From a bacterium (GTDB lineage Bacteria; Bacillota; Bacilli; Lactobacillales; Streptococcaceae), in contig CAJNDO010000010.1 in NCBI GenBank assembly GCA_905221545.1, positions 1 to 64,000 of the forward strand: 64,000 bases of DNA, in the 5' to 3' direction. The notes under the pieces are model-generated. The model searched no databases and was not told the DNA's origin. It saw nothing but the letters and a program-made list of their open reading frames with translations. A program made the translations under genes and the position numbers. Below are positions 36,898 to 45,646 of this stretch, one piece after another. Numbering within the stretch: the first letter of the stretch is position 1; every line of letters starts with the position of its first letter.

Positions 36898-37003
36898 ATA
36901 CTCAATGAAAATCAAAAAGCAAACTAGGAAGCTAGCCGTAAGCTGTACTTGAGTACGGTAAGGCGACGCTGACGTGGTTTGAATTTGATTTTCGAAGAGT
37001 ATA
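36898..37003. repeat. BOX element inside the vex operon
   Basis: A 106-bp A-C type element (ATACTCAATGAAAATC to TTCGAAGAGTATA) with the boxA core GGCGACGCTGACG. It lies between vex2 and vex3, so it would be part of the operon mRNA. Confidence 0.92.
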
Positions 37004-37019
37004 ACTGAAAAAGCTCATA

Positions 37020-37667
37020 TTATTTCGTCGTATTGCGAGTTTCAGTCAGTTTCTTATCCTTCAACTCAAGTGTAATATCTGATGCTTGTGCCACTTCTTT
37101 GCTGTGGGTGACGACAATGACACATTTACCTGTTTTCTGGGCAAGTGATTTGAGCAGTTCGACAATATCTCCAGCAGTTTTAGGGTCCAGATTTCCCGTT
37201 GGCTCATCTGCTAGAATCACTGGAGCTTCTGAGACCAAACTACGAGCGATGGCAACACGTTGCTGTTGACCACCTGATAACTGAAGAACGTTCCGCTTGA
37301 TCTGACTTTCATCCAAACCGAGCTCAAGAAGTGTATCCTTGCTTGCTTTTTTGTTGACCAAGCGGATATTTTCCAGCGGAGAAAGATAATCTATCAAGTT
37401 ATAATTTTGAAAGACCAGGGAAATATGGTGCATGCGATGGTAGGAATAACCCTTCTTACGAATGTCCTCTCCTTGGAAAAGGATAGAACCTTCAACAGGA
37501 CTATCTAGACCAGCCAGTAGGGACAAGAGAGTGGATTTTCCTGCTCCTGACTCCCCAATAATACTGTAAAATTTTCCAGGTTCAAAATTATAATTGATCT
37601 GATATAGGACCGCTTCAGCAGTGTTCTTATAACGGTAGGTAACATCTTGTAATTGTAATAAAGTCAT
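37020..37667 (-). CDS. vex2: ABC transporter ATP-binding protein Vex2
   Basis: 215 residues. Walker A GESGAGKST (38-46), signature LSGGQQQRV (about 129-137), Walker B VILADEPTGNLD and the switch VVTHSKE. It belongs to the MacB/LolD type that energises FtsX-like permeases, here Vex1 and Vex3. It follows vex1 by 12 bp. Confidence 0.94.
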   Translation of the reverse strand: MTLLQLQDVTYRYKNTAEAVLYQINYNFEPGKFYSIIGESGAGKSTLLSLLAGLDSPVEGSILFQGEDIRKKGYSYHRMHHISLVFQNYNLIDYLSPLENIRLVNKKASKDTLLELGLDESQIKRNVLQLSGGQQQRVAIARSLVSEAPVILADEPTGNLDPKTAGDIVELLKSLAQKTGKCVIVVTHSKEVAQASDITLELKDKKLTETRNTTK

Positions 37668-37679
37668 GATTTCTCCTTC

Positions 37680-38957
37680 TTAACTAATAGATGATAAAAT
37701 TTCTTTCGGCGATTTTCTAAATAAGAATAGGAAACAAAGGGCTACAGATAAGCAACTGAGCAGAACTAGAAAAACATAGGATTCTGCAAAAGATAGGGTG
37801 CTGGTTGATAGACTGCTTGCTTTAGCTAGTGTATCTTGTAAGCTTGCCTGATCTCCACTTGCGAGTAGGGTTTGGAGTAGGTAAGATGTGATTGCGTTTC
37901 CTGAAACAAATGCTGGAAGCAAAGCACCGATAGATACCAGAACTACCTCTAAACAGAATTGTAGGAAAATCGAGCTCTTGCCTTTTCCAAGTGCCAGTAA
38001 AATTCCCACTTCGTAGACCCTTTCTCTCAACCAGAGAGACAAGACCAAAATTAAGGCCCCTGCTCCAGCTATCAACATCCCATAAAGGAAGATGGTCAGA
38101 AAGGTTTGTAAGGTTGCAACTGAGTCTTTGATTTGTTCAAAGGCCTTATTTTCCTTTTCGACTTGATAACCTTGATTTTCCAAGGCCAAGTTTTCTACCT
38201 GCTTCATGAGTCCGTCCATTTCCTTAGGATTTTCTACATAGAAGCGAGCTGCATTAACTTGAGGTTCACTATTGCCCAAAAGGGTTTGGCTACTTTCATA
38301 GTCTATAAAGACCTGATTTTCACTGAAGTCGGAAGACAAGCCTGTAAATTTCTCTTGTTTTTTACCAGAAAAGATGCCGACAATCTCAAACTCCACTGTT
38401 TGCCCTTTGCCAGCTTCTGACTGACCAGCATCTAAGGCAATCTTGTCATGAAGGGAAAGACTATTCTTCTTAGCCAACTCTTCGTGGATGATGATTTTCT
38501 TTGAATCCCCTTTTTGAAGATGTCGCCCTTCTTTTAAGTTGAAAGCCGAGCTGGTAAAGGTGACATCCTTAGATGAATCTTCAAGAGCTGTTAAGCTAAC
38601 CAAGTTCTTGTCCGCAGCTGACAAATCATCACGCTCCACGCTCTGCTCTCCACTCACCGCTTCCTTGTCTTTTAGTTTTGCGACCGTCTCCAGTTCAGGA
38701 GAAACATTTTCCAGCCCCTTAATCTTGCTTACAGATGCTAACTCTGACAACTTGAATGTCTGACCATTTTCTATCTTCTTAATAGAAAAAGATGTGTTGA
38801 GTGATTTGTAAAGATTGGTTTCAACTGTTTTGTTGGACTTCATCAGAGTCAAACAGGCTGAAATTCCAGCCAATAGGACCAATAAAATCAGAAATAAAAT
38901 AAAACTTCTCAGTCGTTTTCTGCTGACATAAGCCCAAGCTCTTTGGATTGGATTCAT
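37680..38957 (-). CDS. vex1: ABC transporter permease Vex1
   Basis: 425 residues with the same layout as Vex3: N-terminal helix (18-38), extracellular domain to about 280, and three C-terminal helices around WLRERVYEVGILLALGKGK. It is the first gene of vex123. GGAGGTGACAAATG is a strong translation start. In pneumococcus a small peptide, Pep27, has been described with this locus; no such frame is present in the 130 bp upstream here. Confidence 0.92.
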   Translation of the reverse strand: MNPIQRAWAYVSRKRLRSFILFLILLVLLAGISACLTLMKSNKTVETNLYKSLNTSFSIKKIENGQTFKLSELASVSKIKGLENVSPELETVAKLKDKEAVSGEQSVERDDLSAADKNLVSLTALEDSSKDVTFTSSAFNLKEGRHLQKGDSKKIIIHEELAKKNSLSLHDKIALDAGQSEAGKGQTVEFEIVGIFSGKKQEKFTGLSSDFSENQVFIDYESSQTLLGNSEPQVNAARFYVENPKEMDGLMKQVENLALENQGYQVEKENKAFEQIKDSVATLQTFLTIFLYGMLIAGAGALILVLSLWLRERVYEVGILLALGKGKSSIFLQFCLEVVLVSIGALLPAFVSGNAITSYLLQTLLASGDQASLQDTLAKASSLSTSTLSFAESYVFLVLLSCLSVALCFLFLFRKSPKEILSSIS

Positions 38958-39024
38958 TTGTCACCTCCATATTTGTAAGACTATTATAAAACCCAAATAT
39001 GAAATGTTTATGAAATACAAAAAA

Positions 39025-39045
39025 AGAGCAAAAATTTTTTGCTCT
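39025..39045 (-). terminator. Second terminator downstream of tRNA-Leu
   Basis: On the minus strand AGAGCAAAAA pairs with TTTTTGCTCT and is followed by a T run. It insulates vex1. Confidence 0.8.
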
Positions 39046-39060
39046 ACTTGAATTAAATAA

Positions 39061-39087
39061 AAAAAGAGCTAGCTTAAGCTAACTCTT
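39061..39087 (-). terminator. Terminator of tRNA-Leu
   Basis: AAGAGTTAGCTT pairs with AAGCTAGCTCTT on the minus strand and is followed by seven T. Confidence 0.85.
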
Positions 39088-39093
39088 ATCCTA

Positions 39094-39179
39094 TGCGGAG
39101 AGAGGGACTTGAACCCTCACGACCTAAAGCGGTCACAGGATCCTTAGTCCTGCGCGTCTGCCAATTCCGCCATCCCCGC
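39094..39179 (-). tRNA. tRNA-Leu (anticodon AAG)
   Basis: An 86-nt class II tRNA with a long variable arm. Acceptor GCGGGGA/TCTCCGC, anticodon stem CAGGA/TCCTG and loop CTAAGGA give anticodon AAG (CTT codons; A34 is probably deaminated to inosine). The 3' CCA is not encoded. Confidence 0.95.
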
Positions 39180-39194
39180 GTCGATTACTTTACT

Positions 39195-39223
39195 AGTATA
39201 TCAACTTTTAGGATGCTTGTCAA
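39195..39223 (-). promoter_or_regulatory. Promoter of tRNA-Leu
   Basis: TTGACA (39218-39223), 17 bp and an extended -10 TGATATACT (39195-39200). Confidence 0.87.
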
Positions 39224-39259
39224 CACTTTTTTTCAATTTTTTTCATTTCATCTACTAAA

Positions 39260-39835
39260 TTACTCTGAAATTTCATTTAGATTTTCATCTACTAACTTAG
39301 CTCCAAGTGTATTTTTGAAATGACCTAGGGCAAATTGATGATTTTCAGGCCAGATAGATGCAACAGCCGATTTAACAATCTCGATGTCATATCCTAGATT
39401 ATAGGCACCTATAGCTGTATGCAGGACACAGATATCCGTCAAAACTCCGGTTAAAATAACTGTAGACACGCGACGCTCTCTCAAACGGATATCTAGATCA
39501 GTACCCGAAAAAGCTGAGTAATGACGTTTATCCATCCAAAAGACACGACTGTCTGAACCATGCTCTTGATAAAAGGCCCCCAAATCTCCGTATAAATTCC
39601 GTCCACTAGTCCCAATCAAATTGTGAGGAGGAAACAGCTTGCTTTCTGGATGGAAACAATCGTTTTCTTCGTGAGCATCTATTGTAAAGAAGATGTAATC
39701 TCCTCGTTCAAAAGCTAATCGAGTTACCTTGCTGATGGCATCCGAAATCTCCTGAGCTGGAGCGCCTGCTGTCAATTTTCCACTATCAGCAACAAAATCT
39801 TCTGTATAATCAATCGAAATTAAAGCCTTAGTCAT
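39260..39835 (-). CDS. pncA: Nicotinamidase/isochorismatase-family cysteine hydrolase
   Basis: 191 residues. The triad Asp9, Lys103 and Cys136 (LTDICVLHTA) and the metal ligands Asp53, His55 and His71 of nicotinamidases are all present. The enzyme deamidates nicotinamide to nicotinate for NAD salvage. Its ATG overlaps the codY stop codon by one base (TAATG), so the genes are co-transcribed and coupled. That the isochorismatase-like fold acts on nicotinamide is inferred from the metal ligands. Confidence 0.88.
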   Translation of the reverse strand: MTKALISIDYTEDFVADSGKLTAGAPAQEISDAISKVTRLAFERGDYIFFTIDAHEENDCFHPESKLFPPHNLIGTSGRNLYGDLGAFYQEHGSDSRVFWMDKRHYSAFSGTDLDIRLRERRVSTVILTGVLTDICVLHTAIGAYNLGYDIEIVKSAVASIWPENHQFALGHFKNTLGAKLVDENLNEISE

Positions 39836-40623
39836 TAGTAATCTCTTTTCTTCACTTCTTCAAAAATATCTGAAATCAAGACCTTAAGATAGGTTCCCTT
39901 CATTCCAAGTGAGCGACTTTCAATAATCCCTGCAGACTCAAGTTTACGAAGGGCATTGACAATCACAGAACGAGTGATTCCGATACGGTCTGCAATCACA
40001 GACGCAGTCAACTGCCCTTCATTTCCATTTAATTCCCCTAAAATTGCTGAAACAGCACGGAGTTCGGAGTAAGAAAGGGTGTTGACTGCCATGGTAACAG
40101 CAGTGCGACGGCGAATATTTTTCTCATCTTCTTCACGTTGGAAATTAAGGAGTTGAATCCCAACCACGGTACTCGCAATCTCAACAAGAATCAAGTCCTC
40201 GTCTTCGAATTTTTTATCATTGCGCCAAATAATCAAAGAACCAAGTCGAATCCCTGATACATGAATCGGTGCAATAGTCGTCAAACCATCTGGAAAGTCG
40301 GCACGACTTTCCACAGGGAAAATACTTAAATCATGATCAACTGTCAGATTGGCTTCTGTATCGTAGATCATGTTCGCACCTTGAATGTAGTCATCTGGGA
40401 AAATCTTAGTTTGGAAGAATTGCTCTACACGATCTGTATTGGTTTTGTAACGCATAAAATAGCCAAGGAGACGTCCCTTGCTATTAACGATACAGGCGTT
40501 ACAGTCAATAATATCTGCCAATTGACGGGTAATCGCATTGTAGGGAAGTTCTTCCTGCAACTGCTCATCTGAGCGCTTCAGGATAGAAGTAATTTTTCTA
40601 GTTTTTTCTAATAAATGTGCCAT
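39835..40623 (-). CDS. codY: GTP/branched-chain amino acid-sensing repressor CodY
   Basis: 262 residues: an N-terminal GAF sensor domain (to about 155), a linker, and a winged helix-turn-helix with [21 protein letters not shown]. In streptococci CodY responds mainly to branched-chain amino acids and controls amino-acid uptake, metabolism and virulence genes. GAGGTG precedes the ATG. A near-consensus CodY box lies just upstream of its own -35, indicating autoregulation. Confidence 0.97.
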   Translation of the reverse strand: MAHLLEKTRKITSILKRSDEQLQEELPYNAITRQLADIIDCNACIVNSKGRLLGYFMRYKTNTDRVEQFFQTKIFPDDYIQGANMIYDTEANLTVDHDLSIFPVESRADFPDGLTTIAPIHVSGIRLGSLIIWRNDKKFEDEDLILVEIASTVVGIQLLNFQREEDEKNIRRRTAVTMAVNTLSYSELRAVSAILGELNGNEGQLTASVIADRIGITRSVIVNALRKLESAGIIESRSLGMKGTYLKVLISDIFEEVKKRDY

Positions 40624-40649
40624 TTTTCACCTCGAATTTAATCGCTATC

Positions 40650-40694
40650 ATTATAACATAAACAGCTTGAATTTTCAATTATTATCTGAAAATT
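40650..40694 (-). promoter_or_regulatory. codY promoter with CodY box
   Basis: TTGAAA (40673-40678), 17 bp and an extended -10 TGTTATAAT (40650-40655). Two bases upstream of the -35, TATTATCTGAAAATT (40680-40694, plus strand) matches 13 of 15 positions of the CodY consensus AATTTTCWGAAAATT. A weaker half-site (AATTTTCAATTATT) overlaps the -35. Confidence 0.82.
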
Positions 40695-40847
40695 GCTTAT
40701 TTAATTGCAATTTGAAAAAACAAGAATATTTTTAATTAAATTGCTTCTTTTCTATTGACAAGCTCCCTATTTTTGTGTATTATAATATTACAAGAAGATA
40801 ATATATCTATTTTATTTATCTTTCTTTTCCATTCGGTCTCCTTATAT

Positions 40848-40876
40848 AAAAAAGCGATTCATTTTGAACCGCTTTT
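40848..40876 (-). terminator. Terminator of cshA
   Basis: On the minus strand AAAAGCGGTTCA pairs with TGAATCGCTTTT and is followed by TT. It lies next to the cshA stop codon. Confidence 0.8.
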
Positions 40877-40878
40877 TC

Positions 40879-42453
40879 TTATTTATCGCCTTTGTTACGA
40901 ATAACAAAGCCTGTTTGCTTTTCGCTTGAAGTATTGCGTGGTTTTTTATTATCCTTACGATAACGTTTTTCCTTATCAAAACGATCATTTCCACGACTTC
41001 CTTTTTTGAAATCATCACGACGACCACCACGACGGTTGTCTCCACGGCGATTATCACGACGGTCATCTCCACGACGACCTCCCTTAGCTTTACCACCGAA
41101 GCCATTACCTGATGGTTTAAATGGCAGTGGTTTTTCACGTGCAATCTCCACTTCAGGAAGACTATCTGGGTCTTGAACAGTCAGACTCAAGATATACATT
41201 GCCAATTCTTCTGGAGTAAATTCGGCAGCTAGCTTACGAGCATCCTTACCAAATTTCTCAAAGTTGCCACGGATAGTCTCATCTGCAAAATCGCGTTCGA
41301 TTTTCTTGAGAGCTACGTGTTTTTTTGCTTGGAAGGCTTCTTCTGCACTTGCAGGTTTGAGGCCTTTCATGCGTTTCTTGGTCAAGTTTTCAATAATTTG
41401 AAGGTAGCCCATTTCGTTTGGAGCAACAAAAGTAATCGACTGACCTGACTTACCAGCACGACCTGTACGACCGATACGGTGAACATAACTTTCAGGATCT
41501 TGTGGAATATCGTAGTTATAGACATGGGTCACACCTGAAATATCCAACCCACGCGCTGCAACGTCTGTCGCAACCAAAACATCAAGATTGCCATTTTTAA
41601 AGTCACGAAGGACACGAAGACGTTTGTTTTGATCTAGGTCTCCATGAATTCCTTCTGCACGGAAGCCACGGATTTTAAGACCACGAGTCAGTTCATCCAC
41701 ACGGCGTTTTGTACGACCAAATACGATAGCAAGCTCAGGCTGTTCCACGTCCATGAGACGGGTCATGGTATCAAATTTTTCTTGTTCTTTAACACGAATA
41801 TAGTATTGGTCAACCAATTCTGTTGTCAATTCCTTAGCCGCAATCTTGACATGCTCAGGTTCTTTCATAAACTGAATACCGATACGTTTGATAGCATCTG
41901 GCATAGTTGCTGAGAAAAGCAAGGTTTGTCGATTTTCAGGGACACGAGAAATGATGGCTTCGATATCTTCTAGGAAGCCCATATTGAGCATTTCATCCGC
42001 TTCGTCAAGGATAAGGGTTTCAATATCTTGTAATTTCAAGGCCTTGCGTTTAATCAAGTCCAAAAGACGACCAGGTGTTCCCACCACGATATGGGCACCA
42101 GATTTAAGAGCCTTAATTTGTTTTTCAATGCTTGATCCACCATATACTGAGCGAACCTTGACTCCCTTACTGCGACCAAAGCGGAAGAGTTCTTCTTGAC
42201 TTTGGACAGCTAGTTCACGAGTTGGAGCGATGACCAAGGCTTGGATAGTCGCTTCTTCTGTACGGATTTTTTCAAGGGTAGGCAAGCCAAATGCTGCTGT
42301 TTTCCCTGTACCAGTCTGAGCTTGACCGATAACGTCCTTGCCTTCAAGAGCCAAGGGAATAGTTTGTTCTTGGATCGGACTGGCTTCTACAAAACCAGCT
42401 TTTTCAATCTCTGCTAGCAAATCAGCAGACAAGTTTAATTCATTAAATTTCAC
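40879..42453 (-). CDS. cshA: DEAD-box RNA helicase CshA
   Basis: 524 residues with a GTG start. Motifs: Q motif SPIQEQ, Walker A AQTGTGKT (45-52), PTREL, DEAD (150-153), LLFSATMP, and HRIGRTGR in the second RecA domain. The Arg/Gly/Asp-rich tail (about 455-505) is the usual RNA-binding extension. CshA works in ribosome assembly and mRNA decay with the RNA degradosome. A leader of about 145 nt with two hairpins may regulate it, as for other cold-shock helicases. Confidence 0.94.
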   Translation of the reverse strand: MKFNELNLSADLLAEIEKAGFVEASPIQEQTIPLALEGKDVIGQAQTGTGKTAAFGLPTLEKIRTEEATIQALVIAPTRELAVQSQEELFRFGRSKGVKVRSVYGGSSIEKQIKALKSGAHIVVGTPGRLLDLIKRKALKLQDIETLILDEADEMLNMGFLEDIEAIISRVPENRQTLLFSATMPDAIKRIGIQFMKEPEHVKIAAKELTTELVDQYYIRVKEQEKFDTMTRLMDVEQPELAIVFGRTKRRVDELTRGLKIRGFRAEGIHGDLDQNKRLRVLRDFKNGNLDVLVATDVAARGLDISGVTHVYNYDIPQDPESYVHRIGRTGRAGKSGQSITFVAPNEMGYLQIIENLTKKRMKGLKPASAEEAFQAKKHVALKKIERDFADETIRGNFEKFGKDARKLAAEFTPEELAMYILSLTVQDPDSLPEVEIAREKPLPFKPSGNGFGGKAKGGRRGDDRRDNRRGDNRRGGRRDDFKKGSRGNDRFDKEKRYRKDNKKPRNTSSEKQTGFVIRNKGDK

Positions 42454-42608
42454 GTTATTCTTCTTTCTAAAGGTGGTGCGAAGCCACCCTATAGGGCTTA
42501 GTTTATACTTTTCTTTTTATGACGTATTTTCATATACTGGATATAAAATCGTGTTGCTTCTTTTCCACAAAAGAAAAGTACTGTTTTCTTTGCAACCTAT
42601 CTAGTATA
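42454..42608 (-). promoter_or_regulatory. cshA promoter and leader with hairpins
   Basis: The extended -10 TGTTATACT (42603-42608) gives a leader of about 145 nt. Near the start codon GGTGG/CCACC (42472-42488) forms a stem just upstream of the ribosome site, with a neighbouring CCCTATAGGG palindrome (42488-42497). A role in translational or termination control is inferred. Confidence 0.5.
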
Positions 42609-42651
42609 ACACAAGAGAGAAGCAAAAGATAGTTAAATCCGTCTATAATGT

Positions 42652-42757
42652 CATGTAAACGATTTTTCTGGGAAAATGAAGCTAAAATTTCTACTATTTC
42701 ATAAACTTTTTGAAAGCGTAGCAGAATTGTGCAAAAGTTTTTTTCTTGTGCTAGAAT
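42652..42757 (+). promoter_or_regulatory. Promoter region of the RclA-like gene with two cre-like motifs
   Basis: An extended -10 TGCTAGAAT (42752-42757) precedes AGGAGGAAGATAAATG. Upstream, CATGTAAACGATTTTT (42652-42667) and TTTGAAAGCGTAGCAG (42709-42724) resemble CcpA cre sites with one to three mismatches. Confidence 0.5.
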
Positions 42758-42781
42758 GAAATGCGAATAGGAGGAAGATAA

Positions 42782-44098
42782 ATGTTAACTTATGATTTAA
42801 TCGTTATCGGATTTGGTAAAGCTGGTAAAACACTAGCAGGTAAATTGGCTTCAGCTGGTAAAAAAGTTGCCCTCATTGAACGTAGCAAAGCTATGTACGG
42901 TGGAACTTGTATCAACATCGGATGTATCCCAACTAAAACTTTGCTAGTTGCTGCTGAAAAAGACTTGTCATTTGAAGAAGTCATTGCTACCAAAAATACA
43001 ATCACTGGTCGCCTCAACGGTAAAAACTATGCGACTGTTGCTGGTACAGGCGTCGATATCTTTGATGCGGAAGCTCACTTCCTTTCAAATAAAGTCATCG
43101 AAATCCAAGCTGGTGATGAAAAGAAAGAACTGACTGCTGAAACAATCGTCATCAACACTGGTGCTGTTTCAAACGTCTTGCCAATTCCAGGACTTGCTAC
43201 AAGCAAAAATGTCTTTGACTCAACAGGTATCCAAAACTTGGACAAATTGCCTGAAAACCTTGGAGTCCTTGGTGGCGGAAACATCGGTCTTGAATTTGCT
43301 GGACTTTACAACAAACTTGGCAGCAAGGTCACAGTTCTAGATGCCTTGGATACTTTCCTACCTCGTGCAGAACCTTCCATCGCAGCTCTTGCTAAACAAT
43401 ACATGGAAGAAGACGGTATTGAATTGCTTCAAAACATCCGTACTACTGAAATCAAAAACGACGGTGACCAAGTCCTTGTCGTAACTGAAAATGAAACTTA
43501 CCGTTTCGATGCCCTTCTCTACGCAACTGGACGCAAACCAAACGTAGAACCACTTCAACTTGAAAATACAGATATTGAACTTACTGAACGCGGCGCTATT
43601 AAAGTAGACAAACATTGTCAAACAAACGTTCCTGGTGTCTTTGCAGTTGGAGATGTCAACGGTGGACTTCAATTTACTTACATTTCACTTGATGACTTCC
43701 GTGTTGTTTACAGCTACCTTGCTGGAGATGGCAGCTACACACTTGAAGACCGTCTCAATGTACCAAACACTATGTTCATCACACCTGCACTTTCACAAGT
43801 TGGTTTGACTGAAAGCCAAGCAGCTGATTTGAAACTTCCATATGCTGTCAAGGAAATTCCTGTTGCAGCAATGCCACGTGGTCACGTAAATGGAGACCTT
43901 CGCGGAGCTTTCAAAGCTGTTGTCAATACTGAAACAAAAGAAATTCTTGGAGCAAGCATCTTCTCAGAAGGTTCTCAAGAAATCATCAACATCATCACTG
44001 TTGCTATGGACAACAAGATTCCTTACACTTACTTCACAAAACAAATCTTCACTCACCCAACCTTGGCTGAGAACTTGAATGACTTGTTTGCGATTTAA
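42782..44098 (+). CDS. RclA/YkgC-like pyridine nucleotide-disulfide oxidoreductase
   Basis: 438 residues. FAD site GFGKAG (10-15), redox-active GGTCINIGCIPTK with Cys43 and Cys48, NAD(P) site LGGGNIGLEFAG, the FAD second motif VFAVGDVNGG, and a C-terminal dimer domain with HPTLAE. Family members include mercuric reductase and RclA, a copper reductase that protects against hypochlorous acid. Lack of lipoyl-complex neighbours argues against dihydrolipoamide dehydrogenase. A role in oxidant or metal stress is inferred. Confidence 0.85.
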   Translation: MLTYDLIVIGFGKAGKTLAGKLASAGKKVALIERSKAMYGGTCINIGCIPTKTLLVAAEKDLSFEEVIATKNTITGRLNGKNYATVAGTGVDIFDAEAHFLSNKVIEIQAGDEKKELTAETIVINTGAVSNVLPIPGLATSKNVFDSTGIQNLDKLPENLGVLGGGNIGLEFAGLYNKLGSKVTVLDALDTFLPRAEPSIAALAKQYMEEDGIELLQNIRTTEIKNDGDQVLVVTENETYRFDALLYATGRKPNVEPLQLENTDIELTERGAIKVDKHCQTNVPGVFAVGDVNGGLQFTYISLDDFRVVYSYLAGDGSYTLEDRLNVPNTMFITPALSQVGLTESQAADLKLPYAVKEIPVAAMPRGHVNGDLRGAFKAVVNTETKEILGASIFSEGSQEIINIITVAMDNKIPYTYFTKQIFTHPTLAENLNDLFAI

Positions 44099-44119
44099 GT
44101 TGAGATTCAATCGTATCTA

Positions 44120-44143
44120 ACAGCCCTCTGAGGGCTGTTTTCA
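44120..44143 (+). terminator. Terminator of the RclA-like gene
   Basis: ACAGCCCTC and GAGGGCTGT pair and are followed by TTTCATTTC. Confidence 0.85.
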
Positions 44144-44159
44144 TTTCTACGAAATCTCA

Positions 44160-44263
44160 TACTCTTCGAAAATCAAATTCAAACCACGTCAGCTTCACCT
44201 TGCCGTACTCAAGTACAGCCTGCGGCTAGCTTCCTAGTTTGCTCTTTGATTTTCATTGAGTAT
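44160..44263. repeat. BOX element (reverse orientation) upstream of murT
   Basis: The 104-bp element runs from ATACTCTTCGAAAATC to GATTTTCATTGAGTAT. Its right end is 27 bp from the murT -10. Confidence 0.92.
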
Positions 44264-44287
44264 CAAATCTGTCTTTTCCCTCTTTTA

Positions 44288-44296
44288 TGATATAAT
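44288..44296 (+). promoter_or_regulatory. Extended -10 promoter of murT-gatD, apparently leaderless
   Basis: TGATATAAT (TATAAT at 44291-44296). A start seven bases later is the A of ATG 44303. No ribosome site lies between. Confidence 0.7.
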
Positions 44297-44302
44297 AGAA
44301 AC

Positions 44303-45646
44303 ATGAACTTAAAAACTACTTTGGGCCTTCTTGCTGGGCGTTCTTCCCACTTCATTTTAAGCCGTCTTGGCCGCGGAAGTACGCTCCCAGGAAAACTTGC
44401 CCTTCAATTTGATAAAGATATTTTACAAAACCTAGCTAAGAACTACGAGATTGTCGTGGTGACTGGTACCAATGGAAAAACCCTGACAACTGCCCTCACT
44501 GTCGGCATTTTAAAAGAGGTTTATGGTCAAGTTCTGACCAACCCAAGCGGTGCCAACATGATCACAGGAATTGCGACGACCTTCCTAACAGCCAAATCTT
44601 CTAAAACTGGGAAAAACATTGCCGTCCTCGAAATCGACGAAGCCAGTCTATCTCGTATCTGTGATTATATCCAGCCAAGCTTATTTGTTATTACGAATAT
44701 CTTCCGTGACCAGATGGACCGCTATGGTGAGATTTACACAACTTATAAGATGATTTTGGATGCCATCCGTAAGGTGCCTACGGCTACTGTTCTTCTTAAT
44801 GGAGACAGTCCGCTTTTCTACAAGCCAGCTATTCCAAATCCTGTTCAGTATTTTGGTTTTGACTTGGAGAAAGGTCCAGCTCAGCTGGCTCACTATAATA
44901 CCGAAGGAATCCTCTGCCCTGACTGCCAAGGCATCCTCAAATATGAGCATAATACCTATGCAAACTTGGGTGCCTATATCTGTGAAAGCTGTGGATGTAA
45001 ACGTCCTGATCTGGACTATCGCTTGACAGAACTAGTTGAGTTGACCAACAATCGCTCTCGCTTTGTCATCGACGGGCAAGAATACGGAATTCAAATCGGT
45101 GGACTCTATAATATCTACAATGCCCTAGCTGCAGTTGCTATCGCCCGTTTCCTTGGGGCTGATTCCCAACTTATCAAGCAGGGATTTGACAAGAGCCGTG
45201 CTGTCTTTGGTCGTCAGGAAACCTTCCATATCGGCGATAAAGAATGTACCCTTGTCTTGATTAAAAATCCAGTCGGTGCAACCCAAGCTATAGAGATGAT
45301 TAAACTAGCACCTTATCCATTTAGCCTATCTGTTCTTCTTAATGCCAACTATGCAGATGGAATTGATACTAGCTGGATTTGGGATGCTGACTTTGAACAA
45401 ATCACGGACATGGACATTCCTGAAATCAACGCTGGCGGTGTTCGTCATTCTGAAATTGCACGCCGTCTTCGAGTGACTGGCTATCCAGCTGAAAAAATCA
45501 CTGAGACAAGTAATCTGGAACAAGTTCTCAAGACCATTGAGAATCAAGACTGCAAGCATGCCTATATTCTAGCTACCTATACTGCTATGCTTGAATTCCG
45601 CGAACTGCTGGCTAGTCGTCAGATTGTTAGAAAGGAGATGAACTAA
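44303..45646 (+). CDS. murT: Lipid II isoglutaminyl synthase, Mur-ligase subunit MurT
   Basis: 447 residues. MurT-GatD amidates the D-Glu of the lipid II stem peptide to D-isoglutamine, essential for peptidoglycan cross-linking in pneumococci. The ATP loop TGTNGKT is at 54-60. A Cys4 zinc ribbon (Cys205, Cys208, Cys227, Cys230) is inserted in the central domain as in known MurT. The C-terminal DUF1727 region binds GatD. Its stop overlaps the gatD start by one base. The mRNA seems leaderless. Confidence 0.95.
   Translation: MNLKTTLGLLAGRSSHFILSRLGRGSTLPGKLALQFDKDILQNLAKNYEIVVVTGTNGKTLTTALTVGILKEVYGQVLTNPSGANMITGIATTFLTAKSSKTGKNIAVLEIDEASLSRICDYIQPSLFVITNIFRDQMDRYGEIYTTYKMILDAIRKVPTATVLLNGDSPLFYKPAIPNPVQYFGFDLEKGPAQLAHYNTEGILCPDCQGILKYEHNTYANLGAYICESCGCKRPDLDYRLTELVELTNNRSRFVIDGQEYGIQIGGLYNIYNALAAVAIARFLGADSQLIKQGFDKSRAVFGRQETFHIGDKECTLVLIKNPVGATQAIEMIKLAPYPFSLSVLLNANYADGIDTSWIWDADFEQITDMDIPEINAGGVRHSEIARRLRVTGYPAEKITETSNLEQVLKTIENQDCKHAYILATYTAMLEFRELLASRQIVRKEMN

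Noticed and set aside
42782..44098. Dihydrolipoamide dehydrogenase
   Set aside because: The fold fits, but there are no lipoyl or dehydrogenase-complex neighbours, and the sequence looks closer to the RclA/YkgC group.
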